NCBI GenBank assembly: GCA_018222915.1
Contig: JAAEZI010000013.1
Coordinates: 1 to 37,160 of the forward strand
Direction: 5' to 3'
DNA from: Algicola sp.
Lineage (GTDB): Bacteria; Bacteroidota; Bacteroidia; Flavobacteriales; Flavobacteriaceae
Length of the DNA stretch: 37,160 nt
Below, piece by piece: positions 28,986 through 37,159 of the stretch. Below the pieces are notes generated by a model. The model saw only the letters and a list, made by a program, of their open reading frames with translations. It searched no databases and was not told the origin of the DNA. Numbering within the stretch: the first letter of the stretch is position 1; each line of letters begins with the position of its first letter. Both the position numbers and the translations under genes were made by a program.

Positions 28986-31904
28986 CTAATCGATTATAGC
29001 TTCATAAATTAAGCGTTGTATTTCAGTTCTAATATTTTCACGTAACAATAAGTTTTTACCAGCATGAGGATAGGTTCTATTTGCTAAAAATATATAAACA
29101 ATTTCTGCATCTGGATCAGCCCAAGCATAGGTACCTGTAAATCCAGAATGACCAAAGCTTGTCATGGATACGCAACCACACGTTGGACCTTTCTCTCCTA
29201 GTTGTGGTTTGTCGAAACCTATGCCTCTCCTTACATTTTTAGAGCAATAATAACAGGTGTTAAATTTATCGATGGTTTCCGTCTTGAAATAACGCTTCCC
29301 GCCATAATAGCCTTTTTGTAAATACATTTGCATAATCTTCGCGACATCATTGGCATTGCTAAAAATACCTGCGTGACCTCCAACGCCATTTTGCATGGCA
29401 GCACCCATATCATGCACATAACCATGTACCTTTTGATAGCGATAATAGTCATCAATTTCTGTTGGTACAATATTTTTATCTGTAAACTTAGTCGAAGGAT
29501 TATAGGTGGTGTAATTAGCCCCTAAGGATTGGTAAAAGTGCTCCTGAACTAACTCATTCAAGGGCTTTTTGTAGTAGCCTTCAATATATTTCTTTAGGAT
29601 ATAGTACGGTAAATCACTATATCTGTATCGCAAAGATGATAAAAGCTCAGAATCTACAATGATTTTTTGTATGGAATCAGGATAGTCGTGTCTTAAGTAC
29701 ATCTGCTCTGCCACTTTGATATTAAATCTCGGTGTAGCTGCACGTCTGTAATATTTAGGGTCTGGCTTTTTTGTCACAGAATCTAAGGTCGCTACATAAA
29801 AAGGTATCCAAGGTTTTAATTTAGCGAAATGCGATAACATCTGCTTGATTGTAACATTTTTCTTGTTAGAATCTAAATATTCGGGAAGTATTCTTGACAG
29901 CTTCGTATTCAACGATACTGCTTTCTTTTCCTCTAACTCCATTAATAAGGGTAAAGTTGCCAAGATTTTCGTCAATGAAGCGACGTCGTAAATATCATCA
30001 AACTTCACCTTCTCATCTCCTTCATAGGTATGCTTACCAAAATTTTTGTTGTAAATCACTTTCCCTTTTCTTGCGACTAATAATTGAATACCAGGCGTCA
30101 TTTCTTTGTCAACCGCATATTGTGCTATAGAATCTAGTCGTTTGAGTTTTTCTGAACTCATCCCAACGCGTTCTGGGATACCATAACTCAACGATTGAAT
30201 GGCATTATAGGTGATGCCATCACCCACTTTAAAATGTTCTCCTATCGAAACAGGTGTTTCACCTTTTGCAGGAATAGCACCAAAAATTGCTTGAGCAGAT
30301 TTCTCTTGAGAAATGGTACTATTCTGATAACTCATCACGATACTTTCAATGTTTTCAATACTTAGCAAATCAATGAGCGCATAAGGTCTGGCAAAAACAT
30401 CTAAGATCACAGAATTCGTTCTTGCGATTTCATAAAGCCAAACCATTTCTTTATCCGTGAATTTATAATCTCTCCATGGGTGGTCATTTTTCTTATGAAA
30501 TCCAACAATTACTGTATTGTAATTTTGAAGCTTCGTAATAAGTTCATCAAGCTTCTCGGCTTGCACCAAATGGACCTTCGTGTATTTTTTAAGTTCATTA
30601 TAAAAGGCGCTACCATCATCATCACCTAGTTGTACATAGGCAATCTTTTTCGTTTCTAAATGTCTTAGCGGTAGTAGTTCTTCTTTATTTTTTAAGACCG
30701 TAAAAGCATTTTCGGCTAGGGCTTCGTAGAGTATATCATCTTTCAGTCGGTTCAGATCTTCTACTAAATGCGTAGTTCCAATAGGTTGATAATTATGAAG
30801 ACCCACTTTGTATTTCGCCATCAGAATTTTTTTAACAGAATGAGCTAAGCGCTCTTCTGAAATAGCTTTGCTCTCATATGCCTGAATTATTTTTTCTATG
30901 GCTTTGGGAACATCTTCGGAAATTAATAAGACATCATTTCCTGCTTGAAAGGCCGCTAAGTCGATTTCTCCTGGTGTACTGAAATTTGAAACCCCTTTCA
31001 TTTCCAGAGCATCGGTAAAAATCAAGCCTTTAAAACCGAGTTGATCTTTTAAAATATCGGTCACAATATGAGTCGATAAAGACGAAGGAAATCCAGATCG
31101 AGGTTCTAAACTGGGCACATTCAAATGTGCCACCATAACACTGGATAAACCTTGTTTTATCAATTCTCGGTAAGGATACAATTCAATGGAATCAATACGC
31201 TTTTCGTTAAAACTGATTGTTGGCAAGGTTTTATGTGAATCACTATCGGTATCGCCATGACCTGGAAAGTGTTTGGCATTAGCTAAAACGCCAGCATCTT
31301 GCATCCCTTTCATAAACGCAGCCGCCTTTTCTGTGACATTATCTCGATCTTCGCCAAAAGATCGGTTACCAATAATTGGGTTTTTCGGGTTTGTATTAAT
31401 ATCAACCACTGGTGCAAAATTAAAATGCACTCCAATTCGCTTACAATGTTCACCTATGTGATAACCAGTGCGTTCTACCAGTTTATTGTCTTTAATAGCG
31501 CCTAAGGTCATGTTCCATGGAAATGCATAAGTAGAATCCAAACGCATACTAAGACCCCATTCAGCATCCATCCCAATTAATAAAGGTGTTTTTGAAATAG
31601 CCTGATATAGGTTATTTTGCTTTGCTTGACTAACAGGTCCTCCAGTTGAAAAAATTAAACCACCAATATGGTAATCGTTTATGAGTTTTGCTACAGCTTT
31701 AGAATTGTCTTTGCTAGCACTTGAAAAAGCCCTTACCATAAATAATTGTCCGACTTTCTCCTGAAGACTCATGTTGTTATAAACACTGTCTACCCAACGT
31801 TTTTGCGCGTTTAAGTCTTTATGTGCTAAAGGATGACTTTCCTCTTGAGAATAGGTAGGTTGAATAAATGTAATTAAACATATGAGGGACAATATATATC
31901 GCAT
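28986..31904 (-). CDS. NagZ-type beta-N-acetylglucosaminidase fused to a serine hydrolase (beta-lactamase class C-like)
   Basis: The 972-residue protein has a signal peptide (1-19, 'PTYSQ'). Residues ~30-365 form a glycoside hydrolase family 3 NagZ domain with 'KHFPGHGDTDSDSH' at 211-224 (catalytic Asp222-Ser-His224 dyad). Residues ~385-580 are a GH3 C-terminal domain. Residues ~595-965 are a penicillin-binding/beta-lactamase fold with S643-x-x-K646 ('ASLTK'), Y762-S-D and H919-S-G. Both active sites look intact. The first domain should release N-acetylglucosamine from peptidoglycan or muropeptides; the second could act on the peptide part. This two-domain fusion is common in Bacteroidota. 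It is cotranscribed with bshA (4-bp gap). Confidence 0.93.
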   Translation of the reverse strand: MRYILSLICLITFIQPTYSQEESHPLAHKDLNAQKRWVDSVYNNMSLQEKVGQLFMVRAFSSASKDNSKAVAKLINDYHIGGLIFSTGGPVSQAKQNNLYQAISKTPLLIGMDAEWGLSMRLDSTYAFPWNMTLGAIKDNKLVERTGYHIGEHCKRIGVHFNFAPVVDINTNPKNPIIGNRSFGEDRDNVTEKAAAFMKGMQDAGVLANAKHFPGHGDTDSDSHKTLPTISFNEKRIDSIELYPYRELIKQGLSSVMVAHLNVPSLEPRSGFPSSLSTHIVTDILKDQLGFKGLIFTDALEMKGVSNFSTPGEIDLAAFQAGNDVLLISEDVPKAIEKIIQAYESKAISEERLAHSVKKILMAKYKVGLHNYQPIGTTHLVEDLNRLKDDILYEALAENAFTVLKNKEELLPLRHLETKKIAYVQLGDDDGSAFYNELKKYTKVHLVQAEKLDELITKLQNYNTVIVGFHKKNDHPWRDYKFTDKEMVWLYEIARTNSVILDVFARPYALIDLLSIENIESIVMSYQNSTISQEKSAQAIFGAIPAKGETPVSIGEHFKVGDGITYNAIQSLSYGIPERVGMSSEKLKRLDSIAQYAVDKEMTPGIQLLVARKGKVIYNKNFGKHTYEGDEKVKFDDIYDVASLTKILATLPLLMELEEKKAVSLNTKLSRILPEYLDSNKKNVTIKQMLSHFAKLKPWIPFYVATLDSVTKKPDPKYYRRAATPRFNIKVAEQMYLRHDYPDSIQKIIVDSELLSSLRYRYSDLPYYILKKYIEGYYKKPLNELVQEHFYQSLGANYTTYNPSTKFTDKNIVPTEIDDYYRYQKVHGYVHDMGAAMQNGVGGHAGIFSNANDVAKIMQMYLQKGYYGGKRYFKTETIDKFNTCYYCSKNVRRGIGFDKPQLGEKGPTCGCVSMTSFGHSGFTGTYAWADPDAEIVYIFLANRTYPHAGKNLLLRENIRTEIQRLIYEAIID

Positions 31905-31941
31905 AGAATCTGGTCTTATTGATTTGTTCTTAAAAAGCCTT

Positions 31942-31974
31942 AAAAACTATGCCAAAATAGTACTTTACGGTCAA
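31942..31974 (-). promoter_or_regulatory. candidate promoter for the NagZ-bshA operon
   Basis: On the - strand, TTG (31974-31972) and TAGTTTTT (31949-31942) are separated by 22 bp, fitting the -33/-7 scheme with one mismatch at the last -7 base. A transcript would begin about 30 nt before the ATG at 31904. Confidence 0.3.
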
Positions 31975-32034
31975 GAATGAAAAGACTTTAAGATAGATTT
32001 ATAAAGAAGGTTGTAAACACCTGAAATGCAACGA

Positions 32035-32520
32035 CTATTTAATAAATCTACTATGCCAACTTTCACTGGCAGGTACTTCCCAATTTTCTTTAAACTCGGC
32101 AATATTACTTACGAGATTATTAAAAACAATAGTGTTTTTGGAAATGGCACGGTCTTTAGCCATTTTTTTAAAATCTAAAAGCGATTTATGGGCCACGAAC
32201 TCACCTTGTTTATAAGAGACATTCATTTTATCCATTAAATCAACGTTATAAGTTTGTTCCAAATCCTGTATAAAACGAACAGAAGCATCAATACTACACC
32301 CTGTAGCCTTGTTTAAGTTTTGATTTAATGCAATTACAATAAATCGTTTATACTCAATAGTATAACCCGATTGCAAATCACTTCCGTGAGCGGTCCAATT
32401 TTCGATGAAAGTATCTAACTTTTCTTTTATTTCTGAAATTTCCTCCTCCGTAAAGGAGCGATTGGCTTGATAAATCCAAACACGGGATTCCTCTGGTAAC
32501 GTATTAAAGTCAACAAGCAT
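32035..32520 (-). CDS. conserved Bacteroidota protein often labelled 'ABC transporter ATPase' (no ATPase motifs)
   Basis: With the ATG at 32520 the protein has 161 residues ('MLVDFNTLPEESRVWIYQAN'); the open frame runs back to 32562 into the next gene. It is a soluble alpha+beta protein with 'FTEEEISEIKEKLDTFIENW', 'HGSDLQSGYTIEYKRFIVIA' and 'GCSIDASVRFIQDLEQTYNV'. I recognise it as a family that databases often call ABC transporter ATPase, but no Walker A, Walker B or LSGGQ signature is present, so the name is misleading and the function unknown. The single Cys in 'ATGCSIDAS' looks like a possible active-site or conserved residue. The gene follows the PH-domain pair by 32 bp and may be in its operon. 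Confidence 0.75.
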   Translation of the reverse strand: MLVDFNTLPEESRVWIYQANRSFTEEEISEIKEKLDTFIENWTAHGSDLQSGYTIEYKRFIVIALNQNLNKATGCSIDASVRFIQDLEQTYNVDLMDKMNVSYKQGEFVAHKSLLDFKKMAKDRAISKNTIVFNNLVSNIAEFKENWEVPASESWHSRFIK

Positions 32521-32552
32521 AATTCTGATTTTAGGATTACAAAAGTACGATT

Positions 32553-34049
32553 TTACATCCAATCCTTAGCCTGTGATTCCACCTGATATATTAAAAAATC
32601 GTGGATATTTTCAGCATCTAATTGGGAGATATATGGTATTACTACTGTTTTTGAGGCCGTGGCAATTGATACCGATGCTATCTGTCGTTGTTTTTGAAAG
32701 ATATTTTGCTGGAACTTTACGGCTTGAATTTTCGATATTTCCAAAATATTAGTCGTTGTATCAATAATACCACTGCCAACAGTGATGAAGTCAGAACTAA
32801 TGCTATAATAGGCTTTTTTGTAACCGTAGTGAATGTACAATCCAATAATTGGTAGCCAAAGGAGATTAAACCAAAGGAAGAAAGCACCAAAAACGAGTAA
32901 ACCAGGCATATGAATCACAGCCGCCAAAAATATAATTCTAAACGCTAGAACGCGCTTGTAAAAACCTTGAGGTTTAAGGATCTCTGGACCGAGTGTATAA
33001 TGATCTAGGAGTTTTTCTATTAAATGATGTAATTGTAATTTTTCAAGAGCGATAATCACAAAGTTTTTACGCTGTTTGACGTTCACCATGGCTTGCTTTA
33101 CCGATAAGGTATGTAAACCAAAATAACGTTTAACTCTATTCGTTTTAACAACTAAGTTTTGAATCCGACTCGGTGTAAGACTCAATGATACTTTATTAAA
33201 TAGCCCTTTGTTAATTTCGATGGTTTTTTTATTTTCTATGACTTCTAAATTAAAATTGACCACAAAGGTCTTAATCACAGAAAATAACAAGGAACCAAAC
33301 AGCATTAGACCAACTAGAATAACATTGGCAATCACTAAATTCAGTAAGCTTTCTTCTTCAAACTGAAGCAATGATTCTAGCCATGAGCGTAAGTTTAAAT
33401 CTGAGAAATAATCCTTAAATTCATAATACAAGCCAAATACGAAAGAGGCAATAATCGCAAAACTTCTTAAGTGATTCTGTGAAATCCCTTCCAAAATCAA
33501 ACGTTTAGGAGATACTTTGAAGAAGACTTGATCTGAATTGCTGGCATCCTCTTCCACTTGGGACACCATCTTCGTTTTATCAAACAACCGTTGTTTTAAT
33601 TGAAGAGCCGTTGACTTGTCTAAAGCGTTGATTTCAATTTCGGACTTTTTATCACCAGCTGTTTCAATATTAAGAGACACTACTTGAATGAGTTGTTGTA
33701 AAAAATTCTGCTTGATATAAATATTTTGAATTTTAGACTTTGGAATAATAGTATGGTCTTTAGTAATAATACCGGTCGATAAATGAAAATCTTCATCGTT
33801 GACATGAAATTTAAAGTTCAGATACTTTAAAATGGCAATTACAAGAATAATGATAAGAATTCCGAAGAGTATTAACAGTAGCATCGTAACACTCAAACTA
33901 CCAAAAGTTTTTTTCTTCATCAAGGAAAACCCTATGGCTAAAAATGCCACAAAAAAACGCTTAAGGAATTTAAACGTATTAAAGGCAAAAATGATAATAA
34001 TCCCTTTAGAAGATTGCCGTAAAGGTTGTGAAAAATCAGTCGTTCCCAT
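32553..34049 (-). CDS. ydbT: YdbT-like membrane protein with bacterial PH domains
   Basis: With the ATG at 34049 the protein has 498 residues (an ATG at 34061 is also open). B. subtilis YdbT is of similar size (~493). The typical start is 'TDFSQPLRQSSKGIIII', followed by pairs of membrane helices and three bPH2 (DUF304) repeats. Each repeat has a 'G-I/L-I...T..IP.S.IQN' strand: 'GIITKDHTIIPKSKIQNIYI', 'GLFNKVSLSLTPSRIQNLVV' and 'GIIDTTTNILEISKIQAVKF'. The start lies 14 bp inside the preceding ydbS-like gene, so the two are coupled. In Bacillus the ydbST pair has been linked to protection from a membrane-active bacteriocin; the role here is unknown but probably concerns the envelope. Confidence 0.88.
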   Translation of the reverse strand: MGTTDFSQPLRQSSKGIIIIFAFNTFKFLKRFFVAFLAIGFSLMKKKTFGSLSVTMLLLILFGILIIILVIAILKYLNFKFHVNDEDFHLSTGIITKDHTIIPKSKIQNIYIKQNFLQQLIQVVSLNIETAGDKKSEIEINALDKSTALQLKQRLFDKTKMVSQVEEDASNSDQVFFKVSPKRLILEGISQNHLRSFAIIASFVFGLYYEFKDYFSDLNLRSWLESLLQFEEESLLNLVIANVILVGLMLFGSLLFSVIKTFVVNFNLEVIENKKTIEINKGLFNKVSLSLTPSRIQNLVVKTNRVKRYFGLHTLSVKQAMVNVKQRKNFVIIALEKLQLHHLIEKLLDHYTLGPEILKPQGFYKRVLAFRIIFLAAVIHMPGLLVFGAFFLWFNLLWLPIIGLYIHYGYKKAYYSISSDFITVGSGIIDTTTNILEISKIQAVKFQQNIFQKQRQIASVSIATASKTVVIPYISQLDAENIHDFLIYQVESQAKDWM

Positions 34050-34551
34050 TGACCTTAGCACTTATAAAATCATTAATTTTCTTGGCTTCGCTATGAGGCA
34101 AACCTTTGATACTCAAATCACTTCCAGATTCGCCAGCTGTGTAAATGTTAAGCGTTGATAAATTGAGTTTTCTTGCCAACCAACCACGTGATTCTTCGAC
34201 GTGTTGGATCCGTGATAAAGGCACTGTAGTGACAGAATTAACAATAAGTCCTTGAGCATAAATGACATCATGAGATCTCAGTGCGTATTTACGTGTTTTA
34301 AATGCCAATAAGGTGATACTGAAATTGAACAAAACAAAAACTAAAAAAATGCTTAAAATATACCAAAAGCCTTGCTGAATCACCTCTTTATTAATGAACC
34401 ATTTGGCCATTAGCAACACGCCAATCATGACGGCATACACCAGTAATTCATTCAGAATGATTATTTTAAGATACTGCTTTGAAATAGGTTTGAGATTAAC
34501 CACTTCTAGTTTTGGTATGCTGCTTAAGTCAATTTGGTTGTTTGTAAACAT
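34036..34551 (-). CDS. ydbS: YdbS-like bacterial PH-domain membrane protein
   Basis: The 171-residue protein has two membrane helices ('IIILNELLVYAVMIGVLLMA', 'FWYILSIFLVFVLFNFSITL') followed by one bPH2 domain ('YALRSHDVIYAQGLIVNSVT', 'VPLSRIQHVEESRGWLARKL', 'STLNIYTAGESGSDLSIKGL'). The 'P-L-S-R-I-Q-H-V' strand and 'IYTAG' are the DUF304 signature. It pairs with the larger YdbT-like protein downstream, with overlapping reading frames, as in Firmicutes and other Bacteroidota. The pair probably forms one membrane complex. The 97-bp gap upstream (34552-34648) shows no recognisable promoter. Confidence 0.88.
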   Translation of the reverse strand: MFTNNQIDLSSIPKLEVVNLKPISKQYLKIIILNELLVYAVMIGVLLMAKWFINKEVIQQGFWYILSIFLVFVLFNFSITLLAFKTRKYALRSHDVIYAQGLIVNSVTTVPLSRIQHVEESRGWLARKLNLSTLNIYTAGESGSDLSIKGLPHSEAKKINDFISAKVNGND

Positions 34552-34648
34552 CGTTTTATTCGTTCAGAAATTCGTAAGGTCAAAATATCAGACCATTTAG
34601 CAGCAAAAAACAGTGATTGATTACCCAAAAGTAGGCTTGCAAACACTA

Positions 34649-34852
34649 TTATTGTTGCCCATTATTATGCTTCTTAAAATTTCTGTAGGTTAAAAATCCG
34701 TACATCAGTATGCCAAAAACTAAATAAAAGAGAAGTCGCATCAAAGAAAAATCTCGACCTAATAAGTAATCTAATAAGGTAACTATTCCTGAAAAGATGA
34801 TGCCTCCAATAAGAGCCGCAGTAATGATCCGTTTTTTTTCGATTTTAGCCAT
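34649..34852 (-). CDS. small two-helix membrane protein of unknown function
   Basis: With the ATG at 34852 the product is 67 residues ('MAKIEKKRIITAALIGGIIF'). It has two hydrophobic helices ('TAALIGGIIFSGIVTLLDYL' and 'LMRLLFYLVFGILMYGFLTY') and a basic tail ('RNFKKHNNGQQ'). The open frame extends to 34888, inside the upstream Fe-S gene, but the ATG one base after that stop is the natural start and implies coupling. I do not recognise the family. Its tight link to the CCG-domain protein suggests a membrane anchor or an accessory subunit, which is inference. Confidence 0.75.
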   Translation of the reverse strand: MAKIEKKRIITAALIGGIIFSGIVTLLDYLLGRDFSLMRLLFYLVFGILMYGFLTYRNFKKHNNGQQ

Positions 34853-34853
34853 A

Positions 34854-35645
34854 TTACAAATCTTGAGCATTTGCGATAAGTTCAGCAATATCTAAAACAG
34901 CGATATCATTTTCTTTCTCTTTGTTTTTGACACCGTCGGTCATCATGGTGTTACAAAACGGACAACCAGCAGCGATAATCTCTGGCTGAGTTTCCAAGGC
35001 TTGCTCTGTACGTTCAATATTCACGTCTTTATCACCTTTTTCAGGCTCTTTAAACATTTGAGCACCTCCTGCTCCACAACAAAGTCCACGCGACTTACAG
35101 CTTTTCATTTCTACCAATTCAGCATCCAATTTTCTAATGAGATCTCTCGGTGCTTCGTAAACATTGTTGGCGCGACCTAAATAACAAGGGTCATGGAATG
35201 TGATTCGTTTACCTTTATACGTGCCACCTTCAATGGTGAGTCTATTGTCTTCTAATAATGATTTTAGAAACTGTGTGTGGTGCATGACCTTGTAATCACC
35301 TCCCAAACTCGGATATTCATTTTTTAGGGTATTAAAACAATGCGGACACGTTGTGACTACGGTTTTAATGTCATAAGCATTCATGACTTCGATATTGGTA
35401 ACCGCTTGCATTTGAAATAAAAACTCATTTCCTGAACGTTTCGCAGGATCACCGGTACAACTTTCTTCTGTACCTAGGACTGCAAATTCAACATTGGCAC
35501 TGTTTAAGATTTTGACAAATGCTTTTGTAATCTTCTTTGCTCGGTCGTCAAAACTTCCGGCACAGCCAACCCAAAACAAAACTTCCGGTTGTTTACCAGC
35601 TGTCATGAATTCTGCCATCGTAGGCACTTTCAGTAAATCGCTCAT
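34854..35645 (-). CDS. CCG-domain (Fe-S) oxidoreductase subunit (HdrB/GlpC/LutA-like)
   Basis: The 263-residue protein has two cysteine-rich CCG-type domains. The first shows 'WVGCAGSFDDR' and 'TTCPHCFNTLKNEYP'. The second has 'TFHDPCYLGR', 'SRGLCCGAGGAQMF' and 'AAGCPFCNTMM'. Such domains carry an unusual Fe-S cluster and serve as the catalytic or disulfide-interacting half of heterodisulfide-reductase-like and glycolate/lactate oxidase modules. The other half, a 4Fe-4S dicluster protein, is encoded just upstream on the same strand (36575 to the edge), separated by two small genes. The donor and acceptor are unknown. A small membrane protein follows one base later and is probably coupled. Confidence 0.9.
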   Translation of the reverse strand: MSDLLKVPTMAEFMTAGKQPEVLFWVGCAGSFDDRAKKITKAFVKILNSANVEFAVLGTEESCTGDPAKRSGNEFLFQMQAVTNIEVMNAYDIKTVVTTCPHCFNTLKNEYPSLGGDYKVMHHTQFLKSLLEDNRLTIEGGTYKGKRITFHDPCYLGRANNVYEAPRDLIRKLDAELVEMKSCKSRGLCCGAGGAQMFKEPEKGDKDVNIERTEQALETQPEIIAAGCPFCNTMMTDGVKNKEKENDIAVLDIAELIANAQDL

Positions 35646-35709
35646 AAATTATATTTTTAGTTTTCAAAGGTATCGAAAACGTTTTCTTAAAATGCTTTAG
35701 TTCTTAATT

Positions 35710-35747
35710 GCTGTTCAAACAGCATCATGAGAAACACGCTTGTTTCT
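35710..35747 (-). other. two adjacent hairpins after the HAD gene
   Basis: Immediately after the HAD stop (- strand), AGAAACA-N4-TGTTTCT (35747-35730) forms a perfect 7-bp stem. Six bases later GCTGT-N4-ACAGC (35723-35710) forms a second. Neither is followed by a T-run, so they are not typical intrinsic terminators. They may stabilise or process the mRNA between the HAD and CCG-protein genes. Confidence 0.45.
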
Positions 35748-35749
35748 AC

Positions 35750-36196
35750 TTAATCGTGTTGCCCATCGTCAAACACTTGGATCGTTACTTTTTTGTCGAC
35801 CAAATCAGTAAATTTCCCCTTGTAACGCGTGGCTTTAACCAAATGGTTGTCAATCCAATGATAATTTCCTCCTCTTGGTTTTCCCATGAGTAATGAATGG
35901 AACTTAAATCCGTGTTTATTCAGCCAATTCGTGGTCACTTCTCTGTGATCTTCCGTTCGAGACGTAAAAAAGCAAATCATATGACCTTGATTATACCATT
36001 TGTTACAAGTGGCTAATGCATCTGGATAAGGATCACAAGTTGCCATACGTTCAGGCTCTTCATTTGGAACATCTTCAGTAATGGTTCCGTCAATATCAAT
36101 TAAGTAATTTTTTACACCTTTCGGTAATACTGGACTTACTTTTTCTCCAGATTCAACTTTTTCATGTAATAGCTTGTCTGCTTCTTCTCTCTCCAT
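35750..36196 (-). CDS. HAD-superfamily phosphatase
   Basis: The 148-residue protein carries the HAD nucleophile motif 'YLIDIDGTITED' (DxDGT, near residue 34), motif II-like 'ICFFTSRTEDHR', and the closing acidic motif near 'TIQVFDDGQHD'. 'LMGKPRGGNYHWIDNHLVKA' is a distinctive segment of this small subfamily. The length leaves no room for a large cap, so it is a minimal-cap (C0) phosphatase acting on exposed phosphate groups, perhaps on a polynucleotide 5'/3' end or a large substrate. Databases sometimes name close relatives phosphoheptose isomerase, which the motifs do not support. It sits inside the Fe-S gene cluster, upstream of the hairpins at 35710-35747. Confidence 0.85.
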   Translation of the reverse strand: MEREEADKLLHEKVESGEKVSPVLPKGVKNYLIDIDGTITEDVPNEEPERMATCDPYPDALATCNKWYNQGHMICFFTSRTEDHREVTTNWLNKHGFKFHSLLMGKPRGGNYHWIDNHLVKATRYKGKFTDLVDKKVTIQVFDDGQHD

Positions 36197-36236
36197 AAAT
36201 AATTTCCTTTGTTTCTAGGAATTTCAAGGGTTAAAC

Positions 36237-36575
36237 TTAGTTCTCTTTTATTGCTGCAAAATCCTTTTTTGCAATCCGAATATATATGGCCAATTTCTTT
36301 TGACCTTCCTTTAATCGGTTTTTAGGATCATAACGTTCTAAAAACGCTCTGCGCTTGGCTTCTTCGCCTATTATTTTCTTTTGAAACTCAGTACAATAAT
36401 CACATAATACTTTAAGAAGCTGTACCTCTTTTACTTCATTATTACGATATTCAATAAGCGTATAGGATTTAATCTGCAAGGAGTCTTTCCTATAAGATTG
36501 CGCACTCACATTGACCTGACTGAAAATAATAACCATGATTAGAATCATCTGATATGTCTGAAAGCCAAACTTCAT
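36237..36575 (-). CDS. small secreted protein of unknown function
   Basis: The 112-residue protein has a signal peptide ('ILIMVIIFSQVNVSAQ', cleavage near residue 26). The mature part is basic and helical ('YRNNEVKEVQLLKVLCDYCT', 'FQKKIIGEEAKRRAFLERYD'), with one CxxC pair ('LCDYCTEF') that could be redox-active or bind a metal. I do not recognise the family. The ATG shares one base with the stop of the 4Fe-4S protein (TAATG), so it is translationally coupled to it. It is followed by the HAD gene after 40 bp. Confidence 0.78.
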   Translation of the reverse strand: MKFGFQTYQMILIMVIIFSQVNVSAQSYRKDSLQIKSYTLIEYRNNEVKEVQLLKVLCDYCTEFQKKIIGEEAKRRAFLERYDPKNRLKEGQKKLAIYIRIAKKDFAAIKEN

Positions 36576-37159
36576 TACGATTCATTTTTCCAGTTGAGAC
36601 GATCCATTTGGTTATAAGGCCAAGGCGCTCCATTATTTTCAATATTGGTCATCATGTTATTCAATTCCATTGGTGCAGCACTTTGTTCCATCACCAAATA
36701 TTGACGCATCTGCATGATAATATTTAAAGGATCGATGCTAATAGGACAAGCTTCTACACAAGCATTACAACTCGTACATGCCCAAAGCTCTTCTTTAGTG
36801 ATGTAATCGTCTAATAATTGCTTTCCATCATCCTTAAATTCCCCGTTGTTAGCATCTATATTTTTCCCAACTTCTTCCAAACGATCACGTGTATCCATCA
36901 TGATCTTTCTAGGTGACAGTTTTTTCCCTGTTTGATTGGCTGGACACTCACTTGTACATCGTCCACATTCTGTGCAGGAATAGGCGTTAAATAAGTTTAG
37001 CCAACTGAGATCTTGTACATCGCTAGCTCCAAATTTTGCAGGAACTGCAGCCTCAGCACCTTCAGGAGGTGCTGCGAAAGGATCGACATTAGGATCCATC
37101 ATCATTTTAACTTCTTTAGTGACCGCTTCTAGATTTTGAAATTGCCCCTGAGGCGTTAG
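36575..37159 (-). CDS. 4Fe-4S dicluster protein, 3' part (HdrC/GlpC-like electron-transfer subunit)
   Basis: The gene is truncated by the right window edge. An ATG at 37105 exists, but the frame is open to 37159 and reads sensibly ('LTPQGQFQNLEAVTKEVK'), so this Met is internal. The visible part carries two ferredoxin-type clusters: 'CTECGRCTSECP' and 'CTSCNACVEACP', separated by a helical region ('SPRKIMMDTRDRLEEVGKNI'). It ends with 'YLVMEQSAAPMELNNMMTNI'. The full protein of Flavobacteriaceae usually has an N-terminal membrane part with a dicluster tail; that part is beyond the edge here. It would pass electrons to or from the CCG-domain protein downstream. Confidence 0.87.
   Translation of the reverse strand, partial: LTPQGQFQNLEAVTKEVKMMMDPNVDPFAAPPEGAEAAVPAKFGASDVQDLSWLNLFNAYSCTECGRCTSECPANQTGKKLSPRKIMMDTRDRLEEVGKNIDANNGEFKDDGKQLLDDYITKEELWACTSCNACVEACPISIDPLNIIMQMRQYLVMEQSAAPMELNNMMTNIENNGAPWPYNQMDRLNWKNES

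Noticed and set aside
32035-32562. 'ABC transporter ATPase' as the function
   Set aside because: No Walker A, Walker B or signature motif exists; the label is a database habit.
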